The notes beneath the pieces are model-generated. The model was not told the DNA's origin and did no database searches. It worked only from the letters and a program-made list of their open reading frames with translations. The translations under genes were made by a program, and so were the position numbers. Shown here one piece after another: positions 8,570 to 18,231 of a stretch of 64,000 nt of DNA. Position 1 is the first letter of the stretch, and each line of letters opens with the position of its first letter. Location: assembly GCF_003634315.1 (NCBI RefSeq), contig NZ_RBXL01000001.1, positions 2,460,501 to 2,524,500 of the forward strand. The letters are read 5' to 3'. The DNA comes from Thiocapsa rosea. Its GTDB lineage: Bacteria; Pseudomonadota; Gammaproteobacteria; Chromatiales; Chromatiaceae.

Positions 8570-10414
8570 ATGAACGCGTCCACAGCCGTCACGGTCGAGG
8601 GGTTCGTGACGGAGTCGCTTGCAACCCATGGCCGAGATCCGCGGCACCTGCTTCAGCATCTGATCCGCGTCCAGCAGCGTTTCTCCTATGTTCCCGACGC
8701 GGCGGTGGAAGCCTTGTCCGCCGCACTGGATGTCACCCGCACTCAGGTACGCGCAGCCATCGCTTTCTACGCCTTCCTGCATAACCGCCCGCGCGGCGCC
8801 TTCGAGATCCGGTTCAGCGACAACATCACCGACCGAATGCTGGGCAGCCGGCGTCTGATCCGTCTGTTGGTCGAGCGTCTGGGGTTGACGGGGCTACCGG
8901 CGTGGGGTCATGACCTGATCCGAGACGACGGACGCGTGAGCATCGGGCTCGCCTCCTGCACCGGGATGTGCGACCAAGGCCCCGCACTCCTGGTCAACGG
9001 CTATGCCGTGACCCACCTGGATGCGCAACGGGTCGATCGGATCGCCGATCTGGTGCAGGAGGGTATCCTGCTCGAACGGTGGCCCGGCGAGTTCTTCCGG
9101 GTCGGGAACAACATCCGTCGGCGAGGACTTCTCCTCGGCAACCCGGCGACCGACAGCGCTGCACTGCATCGGCTTGTCGACGAGGGAGCGGACGTCGCGC
9201 TTGCTGAGGTCGAGCGTTCGGGACTGCGCGGGCGCGGCGGCGCAGGCTTTACCACTGCACTCAAATGGCGCTTCTGTCGCGAGGCTCCGGGGACCGAGCG
9301 CTATGTCGTCTGCAACGCGGACGAGGGCGAGCCCGGGACCTTCAAGGATCGCGTCCTGCTGACTGACTATGCCGATTTGGTCATCGAGGGCATGACGGTC
9401 TGCGCCGGGGTCATCGGTGCCCGTCGGGGTTTCCTCTATCTGCGCGGCGAGTATCGCTACCTCTTGCCGCATCTCGAGTCGGTGCTGCAGCGCCGCCGTG
9501 CCGAAGGGTTGCTGGGCATGAGCATCCTGGGTGCCGACGGCTTCGACTTCGACATCGAGATCCACCTGGGTGCCGGCGCCTACATCTGTGGGGAGGAGTC
9601 TGCGCTGATCGAGTCACTTGAAGGCAAGCGCGGTGTCACGCGCAAGCGCCCGCCTTTCCCGGTGACCAGCGGCTTCGACGATCAGCCGACGGTGGTCAAC
9701 AATGTCGAGACCTTCCTTGCCGCCGCACGGGTGGTCCGATGGGGCGGCTACTGGTTTCGCGGCGAGGGCACGGATCAGTCCGCCGGCAGCAAGATCCTTT
9801 CGGTCAGCGGAGACTGCGCACGGCCCGGCATCTATGAGTATCCGTTCGGCACGCCGGTCCATCGGGTTCTCTCCGACTGCGGGGCGGAGAATACCCAAGC
9901 GGTCCAGATCTCGGGTGCCGCGGGCGCGACCCTCTCGCCGGCGGACTTCGATCGCATCATCGCCTTCGAGGATCTCCCGACCGCAGGGTCCTTCATGGTC
10001 TTCGACGACAGCCGCGACCTGCTCGACATGGTCCGCAATTTCGCCGCCTTCTTTGCGCACGAGAGCTGCGGCTTCTGCACACCCTGTCGGGTCGGCGGGG
10101 CGCTCCTGCGCAACCTGATCGAGAAGGTCGCCGCCGGTCAGGGCTCGGAATACGACCTGAGCGAGATGCGCCGTATCGGCGCGGTGATGCGACAGGCGAG
10201 CTATTGTGGGTTGGGTCATACGGCACCCAACCATGTGCTCAACACGCTGGATAAATTCCCGCAGATCTATCGTCGGCGCTTGGCGCGCGCGTCTCACACC
10301 CCGTCCTTCGACCTGGACGCGGCCCTTTCGGAAGCACGCGCACTGACGGGGAGAGACGACGTCGGAGCCCATATCCGGGTCCAGATGCCAGATGGATCGG
10401 AGGTGTCGGCATGA
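8570..10414 (+). CDS. hoxF: HoxF, NAD(H)-binding diaphorase subunit of bidirectional hydrogenase
   Basis: Carries FMN, NAD(H) and Fe-S sites of the cytoplasmic NAD-linked [NiFe]-hydrogenase. The 614-aa protein is the long form. Residues 1-150 are a NuoE/HoxE-like thioredoxin domain. The rest is NuoF-like, with RGRGGAGFTTALKW (FMN/NADH), GAGAYICGEESALIESLEGKRG, and the 4Fe-4S ligands SCGFCTPCR plus a later YCGLGH. In the NuoE-like part only CTGMC (Cx3C) remains. The first cysteine pair of the usual Cx4C/Cx3C [2Fe-2S] set is absent (IRFSDNITDRM instead). I chose ATG 8570 because GGGAGG lies just upstream, rather than 8546. A possible -10 (TATACT) is at 8512-8517. It overlaps hoxU by 4 nt. There is no separate hoxE. 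Confidence 0.95.
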   Translation: MNASTAVTVEGFVTESLATHGRDPRHLLQHLIRVQQRFSYVPDAAVEALSAALDVTRTQVRAAIAFYAFLHNRPRGAFEIRFSDNITDRMLGSRRLIRLLVERLGLTGLPAWGHDLIRDDGRVSIGLASCTGMCDQGPALLVNGYAVTHLDAQRVDRIADLVQEGILLERWPGEFFRVGNNIRRRGLLLGNPATDSAALHRLVDEGADVALAEVERSGLRGRGGAGFTTALKWRFCREAPGTERYVVCNADEGEPGTFKDRVLLTDYADLVIEGMTVCAGVIGARRGFLYLRGEYRYLLPHLESVLQRRRAEGLLGMSILGADGFDFDIEIHLGAGAYICGEESALIESLEGKRGVTRKRPPFPVTSGFDDQPTVVNNVETFLAAARVVRWGGYWFRGEGTDQSAGSKILSVSGDCARPGIYEYPFGTPVHRVLSDCGAENTQAVQISGAAGATLSPADFDRIIAFEDLPTAGSFMVFDDSRDLLDMVRNFAAFFAHESCGFCTPCRVGGALLRNLIEKVAAGQGSEYDLSEMRRIGAVMRQASYCGLGHTAPNHVLNTLDKFPQIYRRRLARASHTPSFDLDAALSEARALTGRDDVGAHIRVQMPDGSEVSA

Positions 10415-11130
10415 GCAAGACCTTCACGCTCGACGGTCGCGAGATCCCCTTCGAGACCGGTCAGACCATCATGGATGCGGCACTCGCCGCCGCTGTCTAT
10501 ATCCCGCACCTATGCCACAACCCGGAGTTCGCACCGCACGGCAGTTGCCGTGTCTGCGTGGTCGATATCGGCGGGCGTCAGGTCTCGGCCTGCACCGCCG
10601 CGGCGAGCGAGGGTCTGGTGGTCGACAGCAGCTCGGAGGCCATCCAGGCGACGCGCCGGGCCATCCTGCAGATGCTTTTCGTGGAAGGCAATCACGTCTG
10701 CCCCGCCTGCGAGAAGAGCGGGGCCTGTCAGCTCCAGGCGGTGGCCTACTACACCGGGATGTTGGCACCGCACTTCACCCACTTCTTCCCGCGCCGGCCG
10801 GTCGATGCCTCGCACCCGGATGTCATCATCGACTTCAACCGCTGCATCCTCTGCGAGCTGTGCGTGCGTGCCAGCCGCGACCACGACGGCAAGCGGGTCT
10901 TCGCCATCAGCGGGCGGGGTCTGGAGAGCCATTTGGTGATCGACTCCCCCAGCGGTCTGCTGGGCGATTCCAGCTTTGCCGCGGGCGACAAGGCCGCCCA
11001 TGTGTGTCCGACCGGCGCCATCCTGCCGAAGGGCCGCGGCTACGAGACCCCGATCGGCGAGCGTCTCTACGACCGCGAGCCCATCAGCATCGTCGGCGAC
11101 GTGCGTGCACACGAGGAGGAGGTGGTCTGA
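10411..11130 (+). CDS. hoxU: HoxU, Fe-S diaphorase subunit
   Basis: Electron-transfer subunit linking HoxF to the hydrogenase module; it resembles the N-terminal part of NuoG. In 239 residues I see the plant-type [2Fe-2S] ligands (CHNPEFAPHGSCRVCVVD, then SACTAA), the His/Cys3 4Fe-4S site (GNHVCPACEKSGACQLQ), and a further 4Fe-4S set (CILCELCVRASRDHDGK with VCPTGAI). The start ATG overlaps the hoxF stop (ATGA) and its own TGA overlaps the hoxY start by one base, so translation of hoxFUY is likely coupled. Confidence 0.96.
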   Translation: MSKTFTLDGREIPFETGQTIMDAALAAAVYIPHLCHNPEFAPHGSCRVCVVDIGGRQVSACTAAASEGLVVDSSSEAIQATRRAILQMLFVEGNHVCPACEKSGACQLQAVAYYTGMLAPHFTHFFPRRPVDASHPDVIIDFNRCILCELCVRASRDHDGKRVFAISGRGLESHLVIDSPSGLLGDSSFAAGDKAAHVCPTGAILPKGRGYETPIGERLYDREPISIVGDVRAHEEEVV

Positions 11131-11669
11131 TGGCCGAGAAGCCCCGTGTCGCAACCGCGTCGCTCTGCGGCTGCTTTGGCTGCCATATGTCCCTTTTGGA
11201 CATCGACGAGCGCATCCTGCAGCTGGTCGATCTGGTGACCTTCGATCGCACCCCCTTGACCGACATCAAGACACTCGGCGATTGCGACCTGGGTCTGATC
11301 GAGGGCGGGGTCGCCAATGCGGAGAATGTCGAGGTGCTGCGCGAGTTTCGGCGTCGCTGCAAGACCCTGGTCGCCGTCGGCGCCTGCGCGCTCAACGGCG
11401 GGATTCCGGCGATGCGCAACCAGTTCAGTCTCGCCGAGTGCCTGCACGAGTCCTACTGCGGCGGTATCGGGGTGCACAACCCGGGCATCCCGAACGACCC
11501 CGAGATCCCGTTGCTCCTCAACCAGGTGCATCCGATCCACGAGGTGGTTGCGATCGACTATTTTTTGCCCGGATGTCCGCCCTCGGCCGATGCGATCTGG
11601 ACCTTTTTGACCGCGTTTTTGGAGGGGAGGCCGATCGCGTTTCCCTATACGGAGATTCGTTTTGATTAG
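11130..11669 (+). CDS. hoxY: HoxY, small subunit of bidirectional [NiFe]-hydrogenase
   Basis: Small (electron-transferring) subunit carrying the proximal [4Fe-4S] cluster. The 179-aa protein has all the usual ligand motifs: SLCGCFGCHMSLLD, VGACALNGGIPAMRN and LPGCPPSADAIW. It starts at the TGATG junction with hoxU, with GGAGGAGG upstream. Unlike the tight hoxF-U-Y junctions, a 354-nt structured spacer separates it from hoxH. That spacing is unusual for two subunits needed 1:1. Confidence 0.96.
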   Translation: MAEKPRVATASLCGCFGCHMSLLDIDERILQLVDLVTFDRTPLTDIKTLGDCDLGLIEGGVANAENVEVLREFRRRCKTLVAVGACALNGGIPAMRNQFSLAECLHESYCGGIGVHNPGIPNDPEIPLLLNQVHPIHEVVAIDYFLPGCPPSADAIWTFLTAFLEGRPIAFPYTEIRFD

Positions 11670-11730
11670 AGGGTTCAGGGTGCACGTCATCTCAGCCAAG
11701 TGTCGGAAATAAGTCGAGCATCGAATCCAA

Positions 11731-11931
<201 letters not shown>

Positions 11932-12023
11932 CTGAGGGGCACAGGTGTTCTTTCGTCGAGTTGTTTTGCTTATTTTGAACGGTTCTTCAGCGCCGAACCC
12001 CGAACCCGCCCGAGGTGTCTACC

Positions 12024-13508
12024 ATGACCACGAATCTGGAAACCGCCCGGCACCCCGAGACCCTCAAGCGGGTCTGCATCGAGCCGCTGACCCGCGTCGA
12101 GGGGCACGGAAAGGTGACTCTGTTGCTCGACGAGGACAACCACGTCAAGCAGGCGCGGCTGCATATCGTCGAGTTTCGGGGCTTCGAGAAATTCATCCAG
12201 GGGCGGCCCTATTGGGAGCTGCCGGTGTTGGTCCAGCGTCTCTGCGGGATCTGCCCGGTCAGCCACCATTTGGCCGCGGCCAAGGCGTGCGATCGTCTCA
12301 TCGGTGTGGATCGGCTCACACCGACGGCCGAGAAGGTGCGCCGGTTGATGCATCTGGGGCAGGTGCTCCAGTCGCACGCGCTGCATTTCTTCCATCTCTC
12401 CTCGCCCGATCTGCTGTTCGGCATCGACGACGCCGTGGCCCACCGCAACATCGTCGGCGTCATCCAGGATCATCCCGAGATCGCGATGCAGGGCGTGCTG
12501 CTGCGCAAGTTCGGACAGGAGGTCATTCGCGTGACCTCGGGCAAGCGGGTCCACGGCACGGGCGCGCTGCCTGGCGGGGTCAACAAGAATGTGAGCCTTG
12601 AGGAGCGGGACCTCCTCCTGGCCGACATCGACCGAATCCTCGCCTGGGCCGAGCAAGGGGTCCAGCTCATCAAGCGCATCATCCTGACGCGCCCCGAGTT
12701 TCACTATCGCTTTGCCATCGTCGATGCCAACACACTCAGCCTGGTCGCGCCCGACGGCGGCTTCGAACTTTACGACGGTGGGCTGCGCGCACACGACCCG
12801 CAGGGCGAGACGATCTTCGATCATGCGGACGATCAGGGTTACGCGGAGCTGATCCACGAGGAGATCAAGCCCTGGAGCTACATGAAGTTCCCCTTCATCG
12901 TGGCGCTGGGGCCGGAGCAGGGCTGGTATCGGGTCGGCCCGCTCGCGCGTGTCAACAACTGCGCGCGTTTTCAGACTCCGCTCGCCGAGCAGGAGCGACA
13001 GGACTTCGCCGCCGCCGGGGAGGGCCGTCCGCTGCAGGCTGCACTTGCGACCCATTGGGCGCGGATGATCGAGCTGCTGCACTGCGCCGAGGCGATCCGC
13101 GAGCTGCTCGCCGACCCCGATCTGCAGGGCACCGAGCTGCGTCGCGACGGCACGCTGCACACCACCGGTATCGGCGTGTTGGAGGCCCCGCGCGGGACAC
13201 TCTTCCACCACTACGAGATCGATTCGGACGGACTGGTGACCCGTGCCAACCTCATCGTCTCCACCACGAACAACAACCAGGCGATGAACGAATCCATCCG
13301 CCGCGTTGCCGCCGACGATTTAAAGGGTCACGAGCTTACCGAGCCGTTGCTCAACCGCATCGAGGTGGCGATCCGGGCCTATGACCCCTGTCTGTCTTGC
13401 GCCACCCATGCGCTCGGCAAGATGCCTTTGGCGCTCGAGCTGCTCGACGCCGAAGGGCAGCGTGTTCAACGGCTGGTGCGTTCCGCCGACGGCTCGATCG
13501 CCCGTTGA
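12024..13508 (+). CDS. hoxH: HoxH, large catalytic subunit of bidirectional [NiFe]-hydrogenase
   Basis: Holds the Ni-Fe active site. The 494-aa protein has the L1 motif RLCGICPVSHH (Cys74, Cys77) and the C-terminal L2 motif DPCLSCATH (Cys456, Cys459). About 32 residues follow the final His. In this family such a tail is cleaved by an endopeptidase (HoxW) after metal insertion, so the enzyme must be matured in trans; no hoxW or hyp gene is in the window. I prefer ATG 12024, with CGAGG 8 nt upstream, over the in-frame GTG at 12015. Together with hoxFUY it forms a HoxFUYH enzyme that interconverts H2/H+ and NAD(H). Confidence 0.96.
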   Translation: MTTNLETARHPETLKRVCIEPLTRVEGHGKVTLLLDEDNHVKQARLHIVEFRGFEKFIQGRPYWELPVLVQRLCGICPVSHHLAAAKACDRLIGVDRLTPTAEKVRRLMHLGQVLQSHALHFFHLSSPDLLFGIDDAVAHRNIVGVIQDHPEIAMQGVLLRKFGQEVIRVTSGKRVHGTGALPGGVNKNVSLEERDLLLADIDRILAWAEQGVQLIKRIILTRPEFHYRFAIVDANTLSLVAPDGGFELYDGGLRAHDPQGETIFDHADDQGYAELIHEEIKPWSYMKFPFIVALGPEQGWYRVGPLARVNNCARFQTPLAEQERQDFAAAGEGRPLQAALATHWARMIELLHCAEAIRELLADPDLQGTELRRDGTLHTTGIGVLEAPRGTLFHHYEIDSDGLVTRANLIVSTTNNNQAMNESIRRVAADDLKGHELTEPLLNRIEVAIRAYDPCLSCATHALGKMPLALELLDAEGQRVQRLVRSADGSIAR

Positions 13509-13661
13509 CGATACCTCGGTTTTCTCGTTGCAGAGCCGCGACGAGATGCCCCGGCGTTGCGTTGCGCCTTGCCGCGCAGCTCGGCGTCTGGTTGGCCTTC
13601 GCCGCAACCATCGGCGGGTTCGCCGCTGCGACTAAACCGCGCCCGCCGCCGCTTCCGGGGA

Positions 13662-14252
13662 TCAACCACCCGTCCGCTCCCAGCGGAACACCCGCATCGG
13701 CGGGAAATTCAGCAGCTCGGTGTCGACCCGGGGGGGGCCGAGGTGGGGACGGCACAACTCGGCCACCCGGGCGCTGGCCTGGTAGGCGACGAAGCGGCCG
13801 TCGGCGGCCAGGCACTCGGCGATGGCGGCTGCGGTGCGTGCGCCCACGGCCCGCGGCATGGTGGAGAAGGGAATGCCGGAGACAACGGCGTCCGCGGCGG
13901 CGAACCCGTGGGCCGCGAGTACGGCCGGGAGTTCGCAGGCGCTGCCGCGGTGGGCGATGAGGCGTCGATCCGGGATGGCTTCCACCAAGCGGTGCAAGTG
14001 GGAATTCAGCTCGATGGAGAGCAGCCGCCCGTCCGGCGGCAGTGCATCCAGGATGGCCCGGGTGGTGCCGCCGGTGCCGGGGCCGAGCTCCACCACCAGG
14101 CCCCCCCGATCCACCGCCGCAGCGGCCAGAACCCGGCGCATCAGGAAACGGGAGCTGGGCACCAAGGATGCGACCTGCATCGGGTGCCGGAGGAACTGAC
14201 GGACGAACAGAAGGCGGTCGACGACGCCGATGTGGGATCTGCGGTTGTTCAC
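13662..14252 (-). CDS. Class I SAM-dependent methyltransferase (phospholipid N-methyltransferase-like)
   Basis: A 196-aa soluble methyltransferase with motif I VVELGPGTGGTTRAIL, an acidic SAM-ribose strand (LLSIELN) and SGIPFSTMP in the place of the catalytic NPPF-type loop. The opening (LLFVRQFLRHPMQVASLVPSSRFLMRRVL) resembles bacterial phosphatidylethanolamine N-methyltransferase-like and rRNA-adenine-methyltransferase-like proteins. The lipid substrate is an inference. The frame starts with GTG at 14252 without a clear ribosome-binding site; a later ATG would cut into conserved sequence. It faces hoxH tail to tail and is divergent from the ParA-like gene. Confidence 0.75.
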   Translation of the reverse strand: MNNRRSHIGVVDRLLFVRQFLRHPMQVASLVPSSRFLMRRVLAAAAVDRGGLVVELGPGTGGTTRAILDALPPDGRLLSIELNSHLHRLVEAIPDRRLIAHRGSACELPAVLAAHGFAAADAVVSGIPFSTMPRAVGARTAAAIAECLAADGRFVAYQASARVAELCRPHLGPPRVDTELLNFPPMRVFRWERTGG

Positions 14253-14273
14253 GGTGCGTGTGGTCTCGGTTCT

Positions 14274-14331
14274 CGATGGTAGTTGACGATCTCACCTTCG
14301 TAGTACCACCTCTCGTCAACCCCGACCATCG
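14274..14331. promoter_or_regulatory. Two-part inverted repeat in the divergent methyltransferase/ParA-like spacer
   Basis: Outer arms CGATGGT (14274-14280) and ACCATCG (14325-14331) enclose inner arms GTTGACGA (14282-14289) and TCGTCAAC (14313-14320), which surround a 23-nt loop. It lies 22 nt upstream of the methyltransferase start in the 303-nt divergent spacer. It may be an operator or a 5'-leader hairpin. The rest of the spacer is GC-rich with no gene seen. Confidence 0.4.
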
Positions 14332-14555
14332 CAAAAACGGGGAAAACGGTCGGCTTTTGGCCCGGGGTTGCTTCCGATCCCGCGGCGCGGCGCGCGCGCC
14401 CAGGCTCCTCCGACCTGCGCGGCGAACCCGAATCGTATTCGCGGCGCGGCATCGCATCCAGGGGGCAGCCTTCGGCGCTCGGCCGGCCCTTGCGAGAGCA
14501 TCGCCCACGGTGCATGCTCCCGGCCCATCAAAGCACACACCCGGAGCAACCACGC

Positions 14556-15314
14556 ATGAGCAAGATCCATTTCATCGGCGGCGAGAAGGGGGGCGTCGGC
14601 AAGTCGGTGCTGGCCCGCCTGCTCGCGCAGCATCATATCGACAACAACCGACCCTTTACGGTCTTCGACACCGACCAATCCCATGGGGCCATGCTCCGCT
14701 TCTACGGCGACTACTCCAGATCCGTCTTGCTCGACGCCTTCGAGGATGCCGATCAATTGATGGAGGCCGCGCTCGCAGCGCCGCAGAATGTGCTGGTGGA
14801 CCTGGCCGCCCAGACCTCGGCACCCTTGTTTCGCTGGATCGATCAAAACGACTTCCTGACGCTTGCCGCCGACGAAGGGGTCGGGGTGGTCTTCTGGCAT
14901 GTCATGGACGACGGCGCCGACGGCATCGGTCTGCTCCAGCGACTTATCGACCGCTACGGTGAGGCGGCCTCCTATGTCGTGGTGCAGAACTACGGTCGCG
15001 GAAAGGATTTTTCCGCGTTCCGGAACTCTCCGGCCCGTGTCGCCGCCGAGGCCGTCGGCGCCCGCTTCATCGAGCTGCCCGAGCTGCACGCGGCCACGAT
15101 GCGCAAGGTCGACCACCTGGCTGCGAGCTTCTGGGCCGCCGGCCAGAGTCGACCGGGTGGGCTGGGTCTGATGGATCGTCAGCGTCTCAAGGTCTGGATG
15201 CGCAAGGCCAACGAGCAGATCGCCTCCTTGGGGCCGGTCCTCGCCGCGCAGCCGCCGGCCGATTCCGTTCAGGAGTGGTTGGCGGGCGCATTGGACGAGA
15301 CATCGCCCGGCTGA
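14556..15314 (+). CDS. ParA/MinD-superfamily P-loop ATPase (orphan)
   Basis: A 252-aa protein of the SIMIBI (ParA/MinD/Mrp) class. The deviant Walker A GGEKGGVGKSVLARLL is at residues 7-22, a switch-like FDTDQSHGAM follows, and VLVDLAAQTSA fills the Walker B position. Members partition cargo, plasmids or membrane complexes or act as mobilization accessory proteins. The partner gene normally found beside parA (parB, minE or cargo) is missing, so the function is unknown. ATG 14556 has GGAG about 10 nt upstream. The frame extends in front of it, but without family similarity. It is followed by ftsK after 121 nt. Confidence 0.75.
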   Translation: MSKIHFIGGEKGGVGKSVLARLLAQHHIDNNRPFTVFDTDQSHGAMLRFYGDYSRSVLLDAFEDADQLMEAALAAPQNVLVDLAAQTSAPLFRWIDQNDFLTLAADEGVGVVFWHVMDDGADGIGLLQRLIDRYGEAASYVVVQNYGRGKDFSAFRNSPARVAAEAVGARFIELPELHAATMRKVDHLAASFWAAGQSRPGGLGLMDRQRLKVWMRKANEQIASLGPVLAAQPPADSVQEWLAGALDETSPG

Positions 15315-15435
15315 GCGCATCACCGGTGCGCCTATCGCTCTGATTCAGGCGGGATTCAGGCGAATTCAGCCATCGAAACTACCCTAAGAAGCGCCGGCAA
15401 CGGTATCATGGGGAGCCAAAATTTCGGAGAGAGTC

Positions 15436-17979
15436 ATGGCGCAGGCGACACGATACGGGCAGTTGACGTTCAGCGACTACGTGGAGCGCGCGCTCCGCGA
15501 GGGCGCCATGTGGACCCTCATGGTCGTGGCGCTCTATCTGGTGCTCGCCTTGGCCAGCTACTCTCCGGATGACCCGGGTTGGTCCTACGTCGGCGACGTC
15601 TCGCAGGTCAGCAACTCGGCCGGACGGGCCGGCGCCTGGTTTGCCGATGTCACGCTCTTTCTGTTCGGGTTCTTCGCCTATCTGCTCCCCGTGATGGTCG
15701 GCTGGAGCGCCTGGCTGGTGTTCCGCGGTCGCGGCGAGGAGCCGGCGCCGCGGACCTGGATCCTGGCGCTGCGCTGGATCGGGTTCTTCATCACCATCGT
15801 TGCCGGCTGTGGATATGCCGCGATTCATCTCGCCGAGCTCGGCGCCCATCTACCGAACGGGGCAGGCGGCGGTCTGGGCATGCTCGTCAGCGACAACATG
15901 CGCGCCGCCTTCAATACCAGGGGGACCGATCTGCTGCTCGGGGGTGCCCTTTTGGTCGGGTTCACGCTCTTCTCCGGGATCTCCTGGCTGAAGGTGGTCG
16001 ACAATACGGGCGCTGCCGTTCTGCAGGCCGCAGGCTGGGTCGCGAATGTCGTGCAGGGTGCGGCGACGGCCTTGGTGATGCGTCGGCAGGCTGCCGCAGC
16101 GGGGGAGTCGACCGGGCTTCCCGAGGCGTTGAACCTCATCGACGATCCGACGCAATCCGACGGACCATCGATGCGTTCGCGCTTGCGTGAAGCGGTCGGT
16201 TCGGACGCAACAGGCTCCGAAGCGTCGGGGCACGAGCCGGGGGAGCGGCTCGGGCGTCGTTTCGAGGGGCTTCCGCGGCGTGTGCGGGAGGCCATGGCCG
16301 AGCCAGAGACCCTGTCGCTCGATGATCTCAAGCGCGGTCAGAAGCCCGTGCCGGCGGCGGCACCGCGGATCAAGACGCCGCCGCGTCCGGTGACCCGGCC
16401 CGAGCCGCCGCTCCCGGCTACACAGGCTCCGTCGGTACAGGCTGCTTCTGCCGCCCATAGCGCAACCGCTTTGACCGACGAGGTCAGTCTCCCGCCGCTC
16501 GACCTACTGGATCAGCCGCGTCCGAGCGGCCGAGCCTACTCGGACGAGCAGATCGAGGATCTGTCGCGACAGGTCGAACTCAAGCTTGCCGACTTCGGCG
16601 TCCAGGTCCAGGTCGTCGCTGTCTACCCCGGCCCAGTCGTCACGCTCTTCGAGCTGGAGCTCGCACCCGGCATCAAGGTCAGCAAGATCACCGGACTGGC
16701 GAAGGATCTGGCCCGCGCGCTCTCGACCATCAGCGTGCGTGTGGTGGAGGTGATCCCGGGCAAGTCGGTGATCGGCATCGAGATCCCCAATCAGCAGCGC
16801 GAGACGGTCTTTCTGCGCCAAACCTTCGGCTCGGCGACCTATCAGGACGCTAAGTCGCCGCTGACCTTGGGCCTGGGCAGCGACATCTCCGGTCTGCCGG
16901 TGGTCGTGGATCTAGCCAAGATGCCGCATGTGCTGATCGCCGGCACCACCGGCTCGGGTAAATCGGTCGCCATCAACGCCATGATCCTGAGCCTGCTCTA
17001 CAAGGCAGGGCCGCAGGACGTGCGCCTCATCATGGTCGATCCGAAGATGCTCGAGCTCTCGGTCTACGAGGGCATCCCGCATCTACTCACCCCCGTGGTG
17101 ACCGACATGAAGGAGGCGGCCAACGCGCTGCGCTGGTGCGTCGGGGAGATGGAACGTCGCTATCGCCTGATGGCGAAGCTCGGGGTGCGCAATATCGGCG
17201 GCTACAACCGTCAGATCGCCGACGCTGCTGCACAGGGCCGCACCATCCCGGATCCCACCATCGCCGCGGATTTCGCCGCCGAGCAGGGTATCGAGGTGCC
17301 GGCCCTGGAGCACCTGCCCTACATCGTCGTGGTGATCGACGAGCTGGCGGACATGATGATGGTGGTCGGAAAGAAGGTCGAAGAGCTGATCGCGCGGCTG
17401 GCGCAGAAGGCGCGGGCCTCCGGCATCCATCTCCTGCTCGCCACCCAACGCCCCTCGGTCGATGTCCTGACCGGGCTCATCAAGGCCAATATCCCGACCC
17501 GGATCGCCTTCCAAGTGTCTTCGCGGATCGACTCACGCACCGTTCTGGACCAGATGGGCGCCGAGCAATTGTTGGGCAACGGCGACATGCTTTATCTGCC
17601 GCCGGGCGGCAACATCCCGCAGCGTGTGCACGGCGCCTTCGTCGACGATCACGAGGTGCATCGGATCGTCGAGCACCTCAAGCAGTTCGGCGAGCCTCGG
17701 TATCTGCAAGACGTGCTGCGCGAGCCGACCGAAGTGCTCCCGGGCATCGATCCCGAGCCGCGCGGCGACACCGAGGACACGGATCCGCTGTTCGACGAGG
17801 CCGTGCAGATCGTTGTTGAAAGCCGGCGTGCCTCCATCTCCGGGGTACAACGGCGTCTGAAGATCGGCTACAACCGCGCCGCACGCATGATCGAAGAGAT
17901 GGAGCGCATCGGGATCGTAGGTCCGGCGGAGACCAACGGAAACCGCGAGGTCTTGGCGCCGCCGCCGATCGAGGATTAA
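15436..17979 (+). CDS. ftsK: FtsK/SpoIIIE DNA translocase
   Basis: Septal DNA pump that clears and resolves chromosome termini. The 847-aa protein has four membrane helices in its first ~200 residues, a short low-complexity Pro/Ala linker (about 230-350) and a motor domain with Walker [10 protein letters not shown] and Walker [12 protein letters not shown]. It ends with a gamma winged-helix domain ([38 protein letters not shown]) for KOPS recognition. The start has GGAGAGAG close upstream. The C-terminus [14 protein letters not shown] ends where FtsK proteins normally end, and the TAA stop is the first three bases of the adjoining dispersed element. lolA and rarA follow, a common gammaproteobacterial order. 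Confidence 0.97.
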   Translation: MAQATRYGQLTFSDYVERALREGAMWTLMVVALYLVLALASYSPDDPGWSYVGDVSQVSNSAGRAGAWFADVTLFLFGFFAYLLPVMVGWSAWLVFRGRGEEPAPRTWILALRWIGFFITIVAGCGYAAIHLAELGAHLPNGAGGGLGMLVSDNMRAAFNTRGTDLLLGGALLVGFTLFSGISWLKVVDNTGAAVLQAAGWVANVVQGAATALVMRRQAAAAGESTGLPEALNLIDDPTQSDGPSMRSRLREAVGSDATGSEASGHEPGERLGRRFEGLPRRVREAMAEPETLSLDDLKRGQKPVPAAAPRIKTPPRPVTRPEPPLPATQAPSVQAASAAHSATALTDEVSLPPLDLLDQPRPSGRAYSDEQIEDLSRQVELKLADFGVQVQVVAVYPGPVVTLFELELAPGIKVSKITGLAKDLARALSTISVRVVEVIPGKSVIGIEIPNQQRETVFLRQTFGSATYQDAKSPLTLGLGSDISGLPVVVDLAKMPHVLIAGTTGSGKSVAINAMILSLLYKAGPQDVRLIMVDPKMLELSVYEGIPHLLTPVVTDMKEAANALRWCVGEMERRYRLMAKLGVRNIGGYNRQIADAAAQGRTIPDPTIAADFAAEQGIEVPALEHLPYIVVVIDELADMMMVVGKKVEELIARLAQKARASGIHLLLATQRPSVDVLTGLIKANIPTRIAFQVSSRIDSRTVLDQMGAEQLLGNGDMLYLPPGGNIPQRVHGAFVDDHEVHRIVEHLKQFGEPRYLQDVLREPTEVLPGIDPEPRGDTEDTDPLFDEAVQIVVESRRASISGVQRRLKIGYNRAARMIEEMERIGIVGPAETNGNREVLAPPPIED

Positions 17980-18168
17980 ACCGCGCCCGGTGCAGTATGC
18001 GTCATTTGGTGGAATGGACTGGCCGCGCTGGCTCTGACGACTGTCGGATCCGGCGCGGTTTAAAGTAATAGAAAGATTAAATTTTAAACCGCGTCTCGCC
18101 AAGATCGAGTAAGCCCCCGACGCTGAACTCAGCGTGAAAAGGATGCATGTCGCTCTGGACGCGGTTTA
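17977..18168. repeat. Composite B-A dispersed element 3 (forward)
   Basis: Module B1 is at 17977-18062 and module A1 at 18085-18168. The left edge TAA is the ftsK stop codon. The element fills most of the spacer before lolA. The hairpin of this B copy has partly decayed (CCGCGCTGGCTC against GGATCCGGCGCGG), unlike most B1 copies. Confidence 0.9.
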
Positions 18169-18231
18169 ATCTGAATCTTTGGCGTTTTTTCGTGTCTCTC
18201 GTGATTACAGTCGCCGTATACAGGATTTCAT

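Noticed and set aside
10392-11129. In-frame upstream extension of hoxY overlapping hoxU
   Set aside because: It runs through hoxU in another frame. The real hoxY start is the TGATG junction at 11130, where family similarity begins.
13633-13645. TAAACCGCGCCCG, a match to the outer end of module B, in the hoxH/methyltransferase spacer
   Set aside because: Only 13 nt match and the rest of the module is absent. It may be a remnant but cannot be separated from chance in GC-rich DNA.
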